A stretch of 64,000 nt of DNA from Gemmobacter aquaticus (GTDB lineage: Bacteria > Pseudomonadota > Alphaproteobacteria > Rhodobacterales > Rhodobacteraceae). Positions 1-9,502 of this stretch are shown here, one piece after another (the first letter of the stretch is position 1; each line of letters begins with the position of its first letter). The stretch spans positions 682,001-746,000 of the forward strand of contig NZ_VOAK01000011.1 of the NCBI RefSeq assembly GCF_007859075.1. The letters run 5' to 3'. The notes beneath the pieces were generated by a model. It searched no databases. It was not told where the DNA came from and was given only the letters and a program-made list of their open reading frames with translations. The translations under genes were made by a program, and so were the position numbers.

Positions 1-629
1 TTGCCAAGTGTGCCCGCCGAGATGACCACGGGGGCCAGCGCCCCGATCGCCCGCAACGTGGCCCGCCCGATCCAGCGGACGGCTTGCGGTCCGTGGTCGC
101 GGGTCAGAACCAGATCGCCGGTCCGCAGGTGTTCGATGGCGCGCAATGTGCCGTCCGCCATGGTAATGCGAGTGCCATGACCGAAGCTGACGCAGATCGG
201 GTCGATGTTCGGCGCGGCAGAGAGGGCGTCGGCCGCCTCGACCTGCAAGAGTTGATAGTCAACACCAGCCGCAATCGGCGAGAGCGGTAGCAGGAACAGC
301 CGAGGCTCCGGCCAATCCGCTGTGATCATCGAAAGCTCGATGCGCGTGCCATCGTCGGCCATCAGCGTGTAGCGGGCAATGGCGCCCAGAAGCTCACCCA
401 CGCGCCCGATATCAGACCCCTCCGCTGCAATGGCCTGACCGTCCACCCATGCCAGGCAGAGGCGCAACCCCGCCGCAGACCGGTCAAGCTGGTAGATATC
501 GCCCACGCAGACATCGTCGGGGCCAGCCAGAGCATCGCCTTGATTCACCCCGTGGCGCACGCGCATGGAATGGGCGGGATAGGCCCGGCCATTGCGTCCT
601 TGCGCTGCGCCCTTGTTGCGTTGCCCCAT
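1..629 (-). CDS. Hint-domain protein, C-terminus cut off by window edge
   Basis: This reading frame is open from an ATG at 629 to the left edge (about 209 residues). The last 60 or so residues match the Hedgehog/intein (Hint) domain common in Rhodobacteraceae secreted proteins, with the motifs ADGTLRAIEHLRTGDLVLT, RDHGPQAVRWIG and ATLRAIGALAPVVISAGTLG. The N-terminal 140 residues form an unrecognised domain. Where most of these proteins read C-F-x-x-G-T at the splice nucleophile, this one reads S-F-G-H-G-T, so the nucleophile position is Ser by eye alignment. No good Shine-Dalgarno precedes the ATG; an in-frame TGA lies two codons upstream of it (positions 635-633), so the start cannot be far upstream. 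Role unknown; Hint domains can self-cleave, but that is not shown here. Confidence 0.75.
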   Translation of the reverse strand, partial: MGQRNKGAAQGRNGRAYPAHSMRVRHGVNQGDALAGPDDVCVGDIYQLDRSAAGLRLCLAWVDGQAIAAEGSDIGRVGELLGAIARYTLMADDGTRIELSMITADWPEPRLFLLPLSPIAAGVDYQLLQVEAADALSAAPNIDPICVSFGHGTRITMADGTLRAIEHLRTGDLVLTRDHGPQAVRWIGRATLRAIGALAPVVISAGTLG

Positions 630-840
630 CAGTCAATCCGCAGGAGAGTAATTTGATCACGTTCCATTACGATATCTAGACCCCGTACATGTTTAAGAAC
701 AGTGCATCTTGTGCCTGATATGCAGAATATTTGGCATTTCGCCCCCTGTGCACGCGCCCGAGGGCCAAAGACGGGTCCTTTCGCAGCTTCCGCCCATCCG
801 CTAGGCTTTGGCCCGAGTCAGGACATAAGGGGCGAAGCGA

Positions 841-1619
841 TGGATCTGGGCATTCGTGGGAAGCGCGCGTTGGTTTGTGCAGCGTCAAAGGGGCTGGGCC
901 GGGGGTGCGCCGAGGCGCTGGCCGAGGCGGGCGTGGCGCTAGTTCTGAACGCACGCGGCGCCGAAGCGCTTGAGGCGACCGCCGACGCGATCCGCCAGAA
1001 GTTTGGCGTGCCGGTGACCACCGTCGCCGCCGATATCACGACAGAGGCGGGGCGGGCCGAAGTGCTGGCAGCAGCGGGGGACGTCGACATTCTGGTGACA
1101 AACGCAGGCGGGCCCCCGCCGGGGATGTGGAGCGATTGGGATCGCGACGATTTCATCCGCGCCCTTGACGCCAACATGCTGACTCCCATCGCGCTGATGA
1201 AGGCCCTGCTGCCCGGCATGATCGCGCGCGGATGGGGGCGGGTGGTTAATATCACCTCCGCTTCTGTCCGCTCGCCTGTACCGATCCTCGGCCTGTCCAA
1301 CTCGGCGAGGGCGGGGCTTACGGGCTATGTCGCCGGGACCTCGCGTCAGGTGGCCCCGTTCGGCGTGATCATCAACAACCTGCTGCCCGGCATCCACGAC
1401 ACCGACCGCGCGGAATCACTCGACCGTGGAGTGATGGCGGCCGAGGGCGTCAGCATGGAGGAGGCGCGCAAGGCGCGGATGCAGACCATTCCGGCCCGCC
1501 GCTATGGTCAGCCCTCGGAGTTCGGCGCGGCTTGTGCCTTCCTCGCCTCGCAGCACGCGGCCTTCATGGTGGGGCAGAACATCCTGCTCGATGGCGGCGC
1601 CTTCAACGCAACCATGTAG
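841..1619 (+). CDS. SDR-family oxidoreductase with atypical active site
   Basis: A 259-residue classical-length short-chain dehydrogenase. The Rossmann glycine motif AASKGLG is at residues 14-20, NAGG at 88-91, and the substrate-binding serine is in NITSAS near residue 140. The usual YxxxK catalytic pair is replaced by SNSAR, giving Ser153 and Arg157 at those positions. The C-terminus (NILLDGGAFNATM) is FabG-like. The ATG at 841 is chosen because AGGGGCGAAGCG precedes it; longer upstream versions lack similarity to SDRs. Without the Tyr/Lys pair, normal carbonyl reduction is doubtful; an SDR subfamily with S-x-x-x-R at this spot is known, but its chemistry is not settled as far as I know. Confidence 0.85.
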
Positions 1620-1710
1620 TTGGCGGCGATCAGGCCCCATGCCTTGTCCCCCGAGTCTTGCTCCCGGCAGGGTCGGCTGTTAGGCAGGGGCCGTTGAAAA
1701 TCTCTGGTGG

Positions 1711-2799
1711 ATGAACGTGGCGCAGCCCCGGCTTCAGGTGCAGTCCTTGACGCGCAGCTTCGGCGGCAGGGCAGTTGTGAACGCCGTCTCGCTTGAGATC
1801 GCGGCGGGGCAGGTCACCTGCCTGCTAGGCCCGTCAGGCTGCGGCAAGTCGACGACCTTGCGCATGATCGCGGGCGTCGAGATGCCCGATTCCGGGCGCA
1901 TCGTCATTGATGGGCAAGAGGTTTGCGGGCCTGCGCGAATCCTGCCACCCGAGGCGCGCGGCGTGGGGCTGATGTTTCAGGACTTCGCGCTGTTCCCGCA
2001 TCTGACCGTGGCTGAAAATGTAGGCTTCGGCCTGCGCGGGGATCGCACAGAGCGCGGCCGACGTATCGGCGAGCTGCTCGAGAAAGTGAACCTTTCGGGC
2101 TATGGGGAAAAGCACCCGCACCAGCTTTCCGGGGGCGAGCAGCAACGGGTCGCCCTTGCGCGGGCGCTGGCGCCAAAGCCCCGCGTCATGTTGATGGATG
2201 AGCCGTTTTCAGGGCTGGACAACCGGCTGCGCGACGGTATCCGCGATACGACGCTTGAACTGCTCAAGGCCGAGGGCACGGCCGTGCTGCTGGTGACGCA
2301 TGAACCGGATGAGGCGATGCGCATGGCCGACGAGATTGCCCTGATGCGCGGCGGGCACATCGTGCAAAGCGGCTCTCCCTACAACATCTACACCCGCCCC
2401 GCAGATCGCGCGGCGGCGGCATTCTTCAGCGATGTCAACGTGATACGCGGCGTCTCTCGGGGCGCGCTGACGCAGACACCCTTTGGCGATTTTCTGACCC
2501 CCGGCCACGCCGATGGTGCGGATGTGGAAATCGTGATCCGGCCGCAGCACCTCAAGATCGACTTTGACCGCAATGGTCGCGGGCCGAACCCGACGCCGCT
2601 GGATGGCACGCCTGCGCGCGGGACGGTTCTGCGCTCGCGCTTTCTGGGGCGCGAGAGCCTTGTCGAGTTCGCCATGGATTTTGAGGGCGCGCGCCTTAGC
2701 GCAGCCGTGCCGGGGGTGTTCCTGCCCCGGCCGGGGACGGTTCTGTGGCTGATGATCCGGCGGGATCGCTGCTTTGTCTTTCCGGCGCAGCGCCACTGA
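1711..2799 (+). CDS. ABC transporter ATP-binding protein (FbpC/PotA-like)
   Basis: A 362-residue importer-type ABC ATPase. It has Walker A GPSGCGKST (residues 40-48), Q-loop QDF (90-92), signature LSGGEQQ (139-145), Walker B VMLMDEP (159-165) and H-loop His197 in THEPDEA. A C-terminal TOBE-like region follows after residue 240 (VIRPQHLKI). The family energises uptake of iron(III), polyamines, sulfate or similar solutes at the inner membrane. No permease or binding protein lies beside it here, so the substrate cannot be named and it is an orphan ATPase in this window. The 3' end overlaps the convergent WYL regulator gene by 104 bp. Confidence 0.85.
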   Translation: MNVAQPRLQVQSLTRSFGGRAVVNAVSLEIAAGQVTCLLGPSGCGKSTTLRMIAGVEMPDSGRIVIDGQEVCGPARILPPEARGVGLMFQDFALFPHLTVAENVGFGLRGDRTERGRRIGELLEKVNLSGYGEKHPHQLSGGEQQRVALARALAPKPRVMLMDEPFSGLDNRLRDGIRDTTLELLKAEGTAVLLVTHEPDEAMRMADEIALMRGGHIVQSGSPYNIYTRPADRAAAAFFSDVNVIRGVSRGALTQTPFGDFLTPGHADGADVEIVIRPQHLKIDFDRNGRGPNPTPLDGTPARGTVLRSRFLGRESLVEFAMDFEGARLSAAVPGVFLPRPGTVLWLMIRRDRCFVFPAQRH

Positions 2800-3487
2800 C
2801 CCCGGTTTCCCCTTCGCCAGCCGCAATCCGTGCGCGGTAATCGGCAAGCCCGCGACCGGGCTCATCGGGGAATTGTTCGGCGGTGTCGGTCAATGCGGTG
2901 ATGCGGTCCACCCGGAACGCCCGGAAATCGCCGCGGGCCTCGCACCAGGCGGCCAGCGTCCAGACCCGCCCCCAGAATTCCAGCTGCAAGGGGCGGATGT
3001 CGCGGTGCGTCTCGTTCCCCTGCATGTCGATATAACTGATGGCGAGCCGTCGCCGTTCGCGGATCGCCGCCCGGATCATCGGCAGGTGTGGCGCCGCACG
3101 CTGAGTCTCGGACCCGGTGAACACGAAAAGATCGTCGGGCTCGTCCTGCGGCGCGGTGGGCAGGACCGATCCGATCTTGCCTGCAAGGCTGCGCGCCGCG
3201 CGGGCAAGTCCGGGATCAGCACCCTCGGACACCAGCCGCACGCCAAGGCGCAGGGCCTCCATCTCGGCGGATGTCAGCACCATGGGGGGCAGGGTGATGG
3301 GCGCGCGCAGGATGTAGCCTACACCGCGCTCGCCCTCGACCGGCAGGCCTGACGCCATAAGGGTCGCCATGTCGCGCCAGATGGTTCGGACCGAAACCTC
3401 AAGAGTTTCGGCCAGTTCCGAGGCACGGTGCAGCCGCCCGTCGCGCAGGAGTTGAATAAGGTCGAACAGGCGGTCGGTGCGGCGCAT
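2696..3487 (-). CDS. YafY-type HTH/WYL-domain transcriptional regulator
   Basis: A 263-residue regulator. The N-terminal HTH_11 (MRRTDRLFDLIQLLRDGR, then RTIWRDMATL at about 36-45) is followed by a WYL domain (RERRRLAISYIDMQGNETHRDIRPLQL, then FRAFRVDRI). WYL domains bind small ligands or nucleic acid. The ATG at 3487 is preferred over a TTG at 3496 because MRRTDRL is the usual family start. The last 35 or so residues are Pro/Ala/Ser-rich and encoded antisense to the ABC ATPase gene, which suggests a readthrough tail beyond the ancestral stop. It probably controls the monooxygenase-like gene directly upstream, as YafY regulators often pair with such a gene (inference). Confidence 0.85.
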   Translation of the reverse strand: MRRTDRLFDLIQLLRDGRLHRASELAETLEVSVRTIWRDMATLMASGLPVEGERGVGYILRAPITLPPMVLTSAEMEALRLGVRLVSEGADPGLARAARSLAGKIGSVLPTAPQDEPDDLFVFTGSETQRAAPHLPMIRAAIRERRRLAISYIDMQGNETHRDIRPLQLEFWGRVWTLAAWCEARGDFRAFRVDRITALTDTAEQFPDEPGRGLADYRARIAAGEGETGVSGAAPERQSSDPAGSSATEPSPAGAGTPPARLR

Positions 3488-3520
3488 GATGGCCAAGGCT
3501 GCGCGACCGCCCGCCGCGCG

Positions 3521-3889
3521 TCAACCGTCCATCGACCAGAAGACCTGCTGATGCGACAACTCGATGCTGCTGACATCGATTGCTGCCATGAAGGGCGCGA
3601 ATTCGGCCGCCTGCATCACGGCAGTCGCCGCCGCGCGGGCGCAGGCGGCACTCTGCCAGATCACGAAATCCGTCCAGACGCCGCTATCGGCACGAATAAG
3701 GTAGCGCGCCAGAAAGCCCGACTGGGCGCGGACCAGGCCTTCTGTCGCGCGCGCTGCAGAAATAAATTCTGTATCGTCAATGCCTTGGTGGATACGAAAG
3801 CTGACGACCTCGGCGATTGCCGTGGGGGGCGTGCCGCGGGCGGAATCAGCCGGGGCCATGATGATCGGTGGCGGGAAAGGGAAACGCAT
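3521..3889 (-). CDS. Small ABM-like protein, WYL regulator partner
   Basis: A 122-residue protein with a compact alpha/beta pattern: AEVVSFRIHQGIDDTEFISAARATEGLVRAQ, then GFLARYLIRADSGVWTDFVIWQS and ELSHQQVFWSMD. This resembles dimeric alpha/beta barrel (antibiotic-biosynthesis-monooxygenase-like) proteins. The ATG at 3889 has a good AGAGGT ribosome site. It is transcribed ahead of the WYL regulator with a 33-bp gap. Substrate and reaction are unknown; assignment rests on fold pattern and neighbourhood. Confidence 0.6.
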   Translation of the reverse strand: MRFPFPPPIIMAPADSARGTPPTAIAEVVSFRIHQGIDDTEFISAARATEGLVRAQSGFLARYLIRADSGVWTDFVIWQSAACARAAATAVMQAAEFAPFMAAIDVSSIELSHQQVFWSMDG

Positions 3890-4053
3890 GGGAACCTCTA
3901 TTGTCTGTGCGAGGCCCCTTTCTGCCAGAGGGCAACTGACATATAGCTGTCAGCAACATGGCCCTGACTTGCTGGCAACGCATTGCGCTGCTGGACCACA
4001 GGTTTAGGTTGCCGCAATGACGGGGGCGGGATGCCCCTCGGATGGAGAAAGAC

Positions 4054-4275
4054 ATGGGACGTTTTGGACCGCTGGAAATTCTGATCATTGCCGTCGTGCT
4101 TCTGGTTCTGTTCGGGCGCGGCAAGATTTCGAACCTGATGGGTGAGGTGGGCAAGGGCATCACCGCGTTCAAGAAGGGCGTGAAAGATAGTGCGACCGAG
4201 ATTGAGGCCGCTTCCGCCGATACCGCAAAGGACGTAACGCCGAAGGTGCAAGACGCCGACAAGGACAAAGTCTGA
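4054..4275 (+). CDS. tatA: Sec-independent protein translocase subunit TatA
   Basis: A 73-residue TatA. A single N-terminal membrane helix (residues 5-21, [15 protein letters not shown]) follows the MGRFGP start, then the FGRGK hinge and an amphipathic helix ([17 protein letters not shown]), with an acidic tail. TatA oligomers form the pore of the twin-arginine pathway for folded proteins. The ATG at 4054 is chosen over the one at 4042 because GGAG lies at proper distance before it. It is first in tatABC, 45 bp before tatB. Confidence 0.95.
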   Translation: MGRFGPLEILIIAVVLLVLFGRGKISNLMGEVGKGITAFKKGVKDSATEIEAASADTAKDVTPKVQDADKDKV

Positions 4276-4320
4276 TTGCGTCCGACCTGACCTGCAACTG
4301 CGACGGAAGCGAGACTGCCA

Positions 4321-4770
4321 ATGCTGGATATCGGCTGGAGCGAGTTGATCCTGATCGGGATCGTGGCCCTGATCGTGGTGGGCCCCAAGGACCTGCCACG
4401 CATGTTCCACACTCTTGGACGCTTCACCGGCAAGCTGCGGGCAATGGGGCGTGAGTTCCAGATGGCGATGAACGATGCTGCAAAGTCCTCGGGCCTTGAT
4501 GAGGTGCGCAAGGACATGAACGACATCGTCTCCAAAAAGAACCTCGGGCTCGATGCGCTGGAGACGGCGGCCAAGCGGTTTGAGACGTGGGATCCGACGC
4601 GCCCGACCACGCCCGCAACAGCAAGCGCTGCGGTTGCAGCGGCATCTGCGGCGGCAGCGGCCGAAGCCACTGCCGATGAAATTGCGGCGGACGAGGCCCT
4701 TGGCCTGCATGAGACGGAAAAGCCCCTTCCCCCTGCAAGCGGGGCGGCCCCGGCAAAGAGTGACACATGA
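4321..4770 (+). CDS. tatB: Sec-independent protein translocase subunit TatB
   Basis: A 149-residue TatB. The N-terminal helix [21 protein letters not shown] with the conserved Glu8 and the hinge GPKDLP is followed by a long charged amphipathic helix and an Ala/Pro-rich tail (residues 95-149). TatB works with TatC as the receptor for twin-arginine signal peptides. The stop overlaps the tatC start by ATGA, indicating translational coupling. Confidence 0.95.
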   Translation: MLDIGWSELILIGIVALIVVGPKDLPRMFHTLGRFTGKLRAMGREFQMAMNDAAKSSGLDEVRKDMNDIVSKKNLGLDALETAAKRFETWDPTRPTTPATASAAVAAASAAAAAEATADEIAADEALGLHETEKPLPPASGAAPAKSDT

Positions 4771-5651
4771 CCGAAGACACCATCGACGATACCGCCGCGC
4801 CCCTGATCGAGCATCTTGCGGAACTGCGCCGCCGGCTGATCTGGTCGGTGTTGGCCTTTATCGTGGCGATGTTCGCCGTCTATCCATTTGCAATGCAGGT
4901 CTTCAATTTCCTGTCGCATCCGATTTGTCGTGCGCTGGCCGAGACCGGGCAGAACTGCCTCTTGCAGCTGATTTCTCCCCAAGAGGGGTTCTTCGTCGCC
5001 ATCAATATCTCCCTCTTCGGCGGGCTGTTCCTCGCCTTTCCGGTGATCGGCTTCCAGCTATGGCGTTTTGTTGCGCCGGGGCTCTACCGGTCGGAAAAGA
5101 ACGCGATGCTTCCCTTCTTGCTCGCATCGCCGGTGATGTTCTTTCTGGGCGCTGTTTTCGCCTACTACGTCGTGCTGCCGATGGCTTTCGGCTTCTTCCT
5201 CACGTTCCAACAAATGGGACAAGAGGCGGCGAACGTAGTTGCGAATGCTCCTGGCTCTGACGTCGCGACCCAAGGAACAGCCGCGGCTGGCGAGGCGCCT
5301 ATTCCCGGCATTGTGTTTCAGGGATCTGCACAGGAATACCTTGGCCTGACGATGAAATTCGTGCTGGCCTTTGGTCTGTGCTTCCAGCTTCCGGTTCTGC
5401 TGGTGCTTCTTGGCAAGGCCGGGATCATCAGTTCGCACGGGCTGACCGCCATGCGCAAATATGCCATCGTCGCCATACTGGTTCTCGCCGCAGTCGCGAC
5501 ACCGCCCGATGTCATGAGCCAGGTCATCCTCTTTGCGGCGGTTTACCCCCTCTATGAGGTGTCGGTCATCCTGATCCGTATGATCGAGAAGAAGCGTGAG
5601 GCGCGGCTGAGGGCGGAAGGCCTGTGGGAAGACGAGGAGGAGGCGGAATGA
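4767..5651 (+). CDS. tatC: Sec-independent protein translocase subunit TatC
   Basis: A 294-residue six-helix membrane protein that binds the twin-arginine signal. The N-terminus has the family motif [16 protein letters not shown], then [33 protein letters not shown] and, near the C-terminus, TPPDVMSQ. An Ala/Gly-rich periplasmic insertion (about residues 150-180, [20 protein letters not shown]) between helices 3 and 4 is longer than in E. coli but common in alphaproteobacteria. It overlaps tatB upstream and the ATPase gene downstream (ATGA), forming a four-gene unit. Confidence 0.95.
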   Translation: MTEDTIDDTAAPLIEHLAELRRRLIWSVLAFIVAMFAVYPFAMQVFNFLSHPICRALAETGQNCLLQLISPQEGFFVAINISLFGGLFLAFPVIGFQLWRFVAPGLYRSEKNAMLPFLLASPVMFFLGAVFAYYVVLPMAFGFFLTFQQMGQEAANVVANAPGSDVATQGTAAAGEAPIPGIVFQGSAQEYLGLTMKFVLAFGLCFQLPVLLVLLGKAGIISSHGLTAMRKYAIVAILVLAAVATPPDVMSQVILFAAVYPLYEVSVILIRMIEKKREARLRAEGLWEDEEEAE

Positions 5652-6505
5652 CCGGCCCCGACACGGCGGATGCGTTGATCCGCATTGCCGAGGCGCTGGA
5701 ACGCCTGTCGCCGCCCCCGCCGCCCGTGCCTGATGTCAGCGCGGCGGGGGCCTTCATCTGGCACACGAACCCTGACCGGCTTGAGCCGGTCGAGCGGGTC
5801 TCTCGCGTGGATCTATCGCTCTTGGTGGGCGTGAACCGCGCCCGCGACACGCTGATGGACAATACGCTTCACTTTGCGCAGGGGCTGCCCGCGAACAATG
5901 CGCTTCTGTGGGGCTCGCGCGGGATGGGGAAGTCGAGCCTCGTGAAGGCTGTTCATGCCGCGATCCGTGAGAAAGGGCATGACCTGAAACTGGTAGAGCT
6001 CGCGCGCGAGGATTTGCCCTCGGTCGGGCGGCTGCTCAATGTCTTGCGCGACCGGCCAGCCCAGTTCGTGCTGTTTTGTGATGACCTGTCGTTCAGCCAT
6101 GATGACCAGCATTACAAAAGCCTCAAGGCAGTGCTGGATGGCGGGATCGAGGGGCGCCCGGCCAATGTCATCCTCTATGCGACGTCGAACCGGCGGCATC
6201 TGATGCCACGCGACATGATCGAGAATGAACGCTCCACCGCCATCAGCCCGTCCGAGGCAGTCGAGGAGAAGGTCTCGTTGTCGGACCGGTTCGGACTGTG
6301 GCTGGGATTCCACCCCTGTACGCAGGACGACTATCTGGCCATGATCGATGGCTACTGCGCCGCCCATGGCGTGACGGTCGATCCGGCAGTTCTACGGGCC
6401 GAGGCCATCGAGTGGCAGGCCACGCGCGGCGCGCGTTCTGGGCGCGTCGCGTGGCAGTTCTTCACCGATCTGGCCGCCCGGCATGGGGTTCAGGTTCAGG
6501 GCTGA
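5648..6505 (+). CDS. DUF815-family AAA ATPase
   Basis: A 285-residue P-loop ATPase of the DUF815 family. It has a Pro-rich linker near residue 30, a Walker A-like [14 protein letters not shown], a Walker B-like [10 protein letters not shown], and [14 protein letters not shown] as sensor region, followed by [13 protein letters not shown]. The family is widespread but its role is undefined. The ATG at 5648 overlaps the tatC stop and has GAGGAGG before it, so the protein is likely made with the Tat proteins. A bidirectional terminator follows. Confidence 0.85.
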   Translation: MTGPDTADALIRIAEALERLSPPPPPVPDVSAAGAFIWHTNPDRLEPVERVSRVDLSLLVGVNRARDTLMDNTLHFAQGLPANNALLWGSRGMGKSSLVKAVHAAIREKGHDLKLVELAREDLPSVGRLLNVLRDRPAQFVLFCDDLSFSHDDQHYKSLKAVLDGGIEGRPANVILYATSNRRHLMPRDMIENERSTAISPSEAVEEKVSLSDRFGLWLGFHPCTQDDYLAMIDGYCAAHGVTVDPAVLRAEAIEWQATRGARSGRVAWQFFTDLAARHGVQVQG

Positions 6506-6529
6506 AGCCTGCGGGAACGGTGGACATGA

Positions 6530-6557
6530 AAAAGGCCGGGCATCAGCCCGGCCTTTT
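6530..6557. terminator. Bidirectional intrinsic terminator
   Basis: A perfect 12-bp stem (AAAAGGCCGGGC / GCCCGGCCTTTT) with a 4-nt ATCA loop, flanked by A-tract and T-tract. It lies between the convergent DUF815 ATPase gene and the nlpD-like gene and can serve both. Confidence 0.85.
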
Positions 6558-6580
6558 GTTTCTTACCAATACCCGTGAGC

Positions 6581-7828
6581 TTACTGCAGGTACTTCATCG
6601 GGTCGACCGAATCGAAGCCTTGGCGCACCTCGAAATGAACGAAGGCGGGGTTGCCGGTGCGCACCTTGGCGATGGGTTGGCCTCTCTTGACGGTTGCGCC
6701 CTTGGCGACGGTCACGCCATCGATTCCGCCATAGACGGTCAGAAGGTTGTCGGCATGGCGGATCACGACGATCGGTACGCCCTCGGTGTTTTTGGTGATG
6801 GCCGCGACGGTGCCATCGCCTGCGGCTGCGACCGAAGCCCCGGCCGAGGCGCCGATGTCGATGCCGTCGTTCTTGCCCTTGCTGTAGGGGCGGATGATCT
6901 GCCCGCCCACGGGCATGGCAAGCTTGCTGCTGCTGGCGGCTGTGCGGCTTGCGCCCAGATCGGCCACAGGCTTGGCCGCAGGGGCCGCTGCCGCAGGGGC
7001 AGAGGTCGCGACGGGCGGCTCATCCTTGGTTGGCAGGGGTTTTGCGGCAGATGGCGGAACCGGTGTGGGTGATCCGGTGCCGGGCGCAGTGGTTACAGCA
7101 ACCGGCGCCGGGGCGGGTGCCGCCGCAGCCGTCTTGACCGGGATCAGCAGATACTGGCCTTCACGCACCGTCAGGTTGGCATCGAGGCCGTTCCAGTCCG
7201 CCAGATCCTTGGCCGAAATATTGTAGGCGCGGGCAATGGTATACGCGGTTTCGCCGCGCTTGACCTGATGGCGCGCCGGTTCGACGCCGGGGGCCTGATT
7301 GCTGGCATCGGGGCCTTTCTGCCAGCCGTTCGGTGTGGGCGTCGTGGTGCTGGCCTTGTTGATCGCGCCGCCAGCAACGCTGGCCACATCGACCGAGCCC
7401 TGACGGATCGGTGTTCCAACAATGGCGCCGGTTCCGGTTGCCGTGGGCGCCGGTGCAGATTCGGCCACGCGACGGGGCAGGGCCAGAACCTCGCCCTCAC
7501 GCAGGGTATTGGTGGGCTGAATTGCATTGTAGCGCGCCAGTTCCCCTGCATCGACACCGACACGCGCGGCAAGCGTTGCGACCGTGTCATTGCGCTGCGC
7601 GACCGCCACCTGATAGCCGGGATAGGATATGACGCCGCGGGCGTCCGGCGCCGGGCGGCTTGCCACGGCATTCAGCGCCGCATCGGCAGTGGAAACATCC
7701 CCGGGCCGCAGATCCCAGTCGAACGGCTTCATGCCGCCGCCCTGGCCGCATGCGCCCAGAAGCGCCAGCGTCGTTCCGATACCCAGAAGGCGCAGGCCGC
7801 CTTTGGCCTTGAATGGTGTTGGATGCAT
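6581..7828 (-). CDS. nlpD: NlpD-like LysM/M23 lipoprotein, probable amidase activator
   Basis: A 415-residue lipoprotein. The signal peptide ends in lipobox LLGAC (Cys about 27). Two LysM modules follow (about 70-120 and 190-235, e.g. HQVKRGETAYTIARAYNIS), then an Ala/Pro-rich linker and a C-terminal M23 fold. The zinc motifs are degenerate: GIDIGA where active enzymes have HxxxD, and YGGIDG where they have HxH, while VHFEVR is kept. This matches the non-catalytic activator type (NlpD/EnvC), which stimulates periplasmic amidases at division. It is third in surE-pcm-nlpD, the classical order. Symbol by synteny and domain layout. Confidence 0.85.
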   Translation of the reverse strand: MHPTPFKAKGGLRLLGIGTTLALLGACGQGGGMKPFDWDLRPGDVSTADAALNAVASRPAPDARGVISYPGYQVAVAQRNDTVATLAARVGVDAGELARYNAIQPTNTLREGEVLALPRRVAESAPAPTATGTGAIVGTPIRQGSVDVASVAGGAINKASTTTPTPNGWQKGPDASNQAPGVEPARHQVKRGETAYTIARAYNISAKDLADWNGLDANLTVREGQYLLIPVKTAAAAPAPAPVAVTTAPGTGSPTPVPPSAAKPLPTKDEPPVATSAPAAAAPAAKPVADLGASRTAASSSKLAMPVGGQIIRPYSKGKNDGIDIGASAGASVAAAGDGTVAAITKNTEGVPIVVIRHADNLLTVYGGIDGVTVAKGATVKRGQPIAKVRTGNPAFVHFEVRQGFDSVDPMKYLQ

Positions 7829-7896
7829 CGCTCCGCCTCGATCCTGCCCGGTTCGATCCGGGTCATTCGGTTACGCTTCATATTGTGCGCAACTGG

Positions 7897-8574
7897 CTAC
7901 TCGGACGCAAGCCCTTCGATCAGGGGAACGAAGCGGACCGGGCGCAATTCCTCGTAGTCAAAACCTGTGTCGGTCCGCGTGACCTTGATCAGGCTTTGCA
8001 CGGCGTCCGACTGGCCGACCGGCAGCACCATGACGCCACCGGCCTTCAATTGCGCCAACAGCGGTCCGGGCGGGTCTTCGGCGGCCGCGGTGACGATGAT
8101 CTTGTCAAAGGGCGCCTGCTCGGGCCAGCCGAAGCTGCCGTCGCGTGCCAGTGCCGTGATGTTGGTAAGCCCAAGGGTGCGGAACAGGTCAGCCGCCTCG
8201 CGCACCAGCCGCTTGTGGCGATCAACCGTGTAGACCCGCCGTGCGAGATGGCTGAGGATCGCCGCCTGATAGCCCGAGCCTGTTCCAACCTCCAGCACCA
8301 CGTCGCGGGGTTGCACGTTCAGCGCCTGCGTCATCAATCCAACGACCGAGGGTTGGCTGATCGTCTGGCCGCAGGCGATGGGCAGGGGCATGTCCTCATA
8401 GGCGCGGTCGGCAAAGATACCGCGCACGAAATGGCCGCGATCGATCCGCTCCATCGCGGTCAGGACGCGGGCATCCGTAACACCGCGTGAGCGCAGGGCA
8501 AAAAGGAAACGCATCTTGCGCTCGGCCAGATCGCCGGTCGGGTCAGAAGGCTGATCCGGACCGGTTGTTGTCAT
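7897..8574 (-). CDS. pcm: Protein-L-isoaspartate O-methyltransferase
   Basis: A 225-residue PCMT. It carries the family signature [19 protein letters not shown] (SAM-binding motif I), [14 protein letters not shown] ahead of it, [20 protein letters not shown], and GGVMVLPVG. The enzyme methylates isoaspartyl residues to start repair of aged proteins in the cytoplasm. Its ATG overlaps the surE stop (ATGA), so surE and pcm are coupled. Confidence 0.93.
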   Translation of the reverse strand: MTTTGPDQPSDPTGDLAERKMRFLFALRSRGVTDARVLTAMERIDRGHFVRGIFADRAYEDMPLPIACGQTISQPSVVGLMTQALNVQPRDVVLEVGTGSGYQAAILSHLARRVYTVDRHKRLVREAADLFRTLGLTNITALARDGSFGWPEQAPFDKIIVTAAAEDPPGPLLAQLKAGGVMVLPVGQSDAVQSLIKVTRTDTGFDYEELRPVRFVPLIEGLASE

Positions 8575-9359
8575 GCCAGTGCCGCCTCCAGCGCAGGTAG
8601 CACGTCATGCGCGGTCAGGTCCGCCCGCATCGGCGTGACCGAGATCCAGCCTTCAAGGTTGATGGCGGCGTCGGTGCCGGGGGCGGTTGGGGTATGCTGC
8701 GGGCCACCCTTGATCCAGAGGAACCGGCGGCCTGCGGGCGAAATCTGGGGCACCGCCGAAAAGCCGGTGTCGCGCCGGAACCCCTGCGGGGCGACGCGAT
8801 GGCCCTTGACCGAGGCTGCGGCGACCGGCGGGAAGTTGATGTTGTAGAACAGCCGGTAATCGGCCTCGGGCTGCCAGAGGTTCGATGACAGGATCGCCCG
8901 CACCACAGCCGGGCCATGGTGGCGCGCAGCCTCGAACGGATCGGTAAGCTCGGCGGTCTCTGGCCCCATGAACTGCGACAGCGCCATCGCGGGGATGCCT
9001 TGCAGGGCTGCCTCCATCGCGCCGCCGATCGTGCCGGAATAAAGCGTGTTCTCGGCCGCATTATTTCCGCGGTTCACGCCAGAGAGCACCAGATCGGGAC
9101 GCGCCCCATCCAGCACGTCATAAAGCCCCGCCAGAACGCAATCGGCCGGGCTACCCTCGGCGGCGAAGCGGCGGTGATCGAGCTTTGCAATCATCATCGG
9201 GCGGCTGTAGCTGATGCAATGGCCGACGCCCGATTGCTCGAAAGCGGGCGCCACGGTCCAGACCTCACCCTCGGGGCCGGCGATCTCTTGCGCGATGGCG
9301 TGCAGCGTCTCGAGGCCAGGTGCGTTGATCCCGTCGTCATTGGTGATGAGAATGCGCAT
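8571..9359 (-). CDS. surE: 5'/3'-nucleotidase SurE
   Basis: A 262-residue survival protein E. The N-terminal [15 protein letters not shown] carries the metal-binding Asp8-Asp9, followed by [33 protein letters not shown] and FYNINFPP. It dephosphorylates nucleoside monophosphates and exopolyphosphate. The ATG at 9359 has an excellent GGAGGGGACCAA leader; the longer frame upstream (to 9482) is not supported. First gene of surE-pcm-nlpD. Confidence 0.95.
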   Translation of the reverse strand: MRILITNDDGINAPGLETLHAIAQEIAGPEGEVWTVAPAFEQSGVGHCISYSRPMMIAKLDHRRFAAEGSPADCVLAGLYDVLDGARPDLVLSGVNRGNNAAENTLYSGTIGGAMEAALQGIPAMALSQFMGPETAELTDPFEAARHHGPAVVRAILSSNLWQPEADYRLFYNINFPPVAAASVKGHRVAPQGFRRDTGFSAVPQISPAGRRFLWIKGGPQHTPTAPGTDAAINLEGWISVTPMRADLTAHDVLPALEAALA

Positions 9360-9456
9360 TTGGTCCCCTCCGTGCGGTTGATCCCTGATTAGTCGAGCCC
9401 GCGCCGCCCGGCAAGCGCGCAGGGCCGATGGGGCAGAGGGCGTGGCGCAAATGACG

Positions 9457-9482
9457 ATGGCCCCGGTACTTCCCGGGGCCAT
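9457..9482. terminator. Hairpin terminator after phytase-family gene
   Basis: A 10-bp perfect stem (ATGGCCCCGG / CCGGGGCCAT) with a 6-nt loop, 20 bp beyond the stop of the minus-strand gene at 9503. The U-tract is weak, so termination may be partial. Confidence 0.6.
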
Positions 9483-9502
9483 GTCGGCAGGTTTGGTGTC
9501 GC

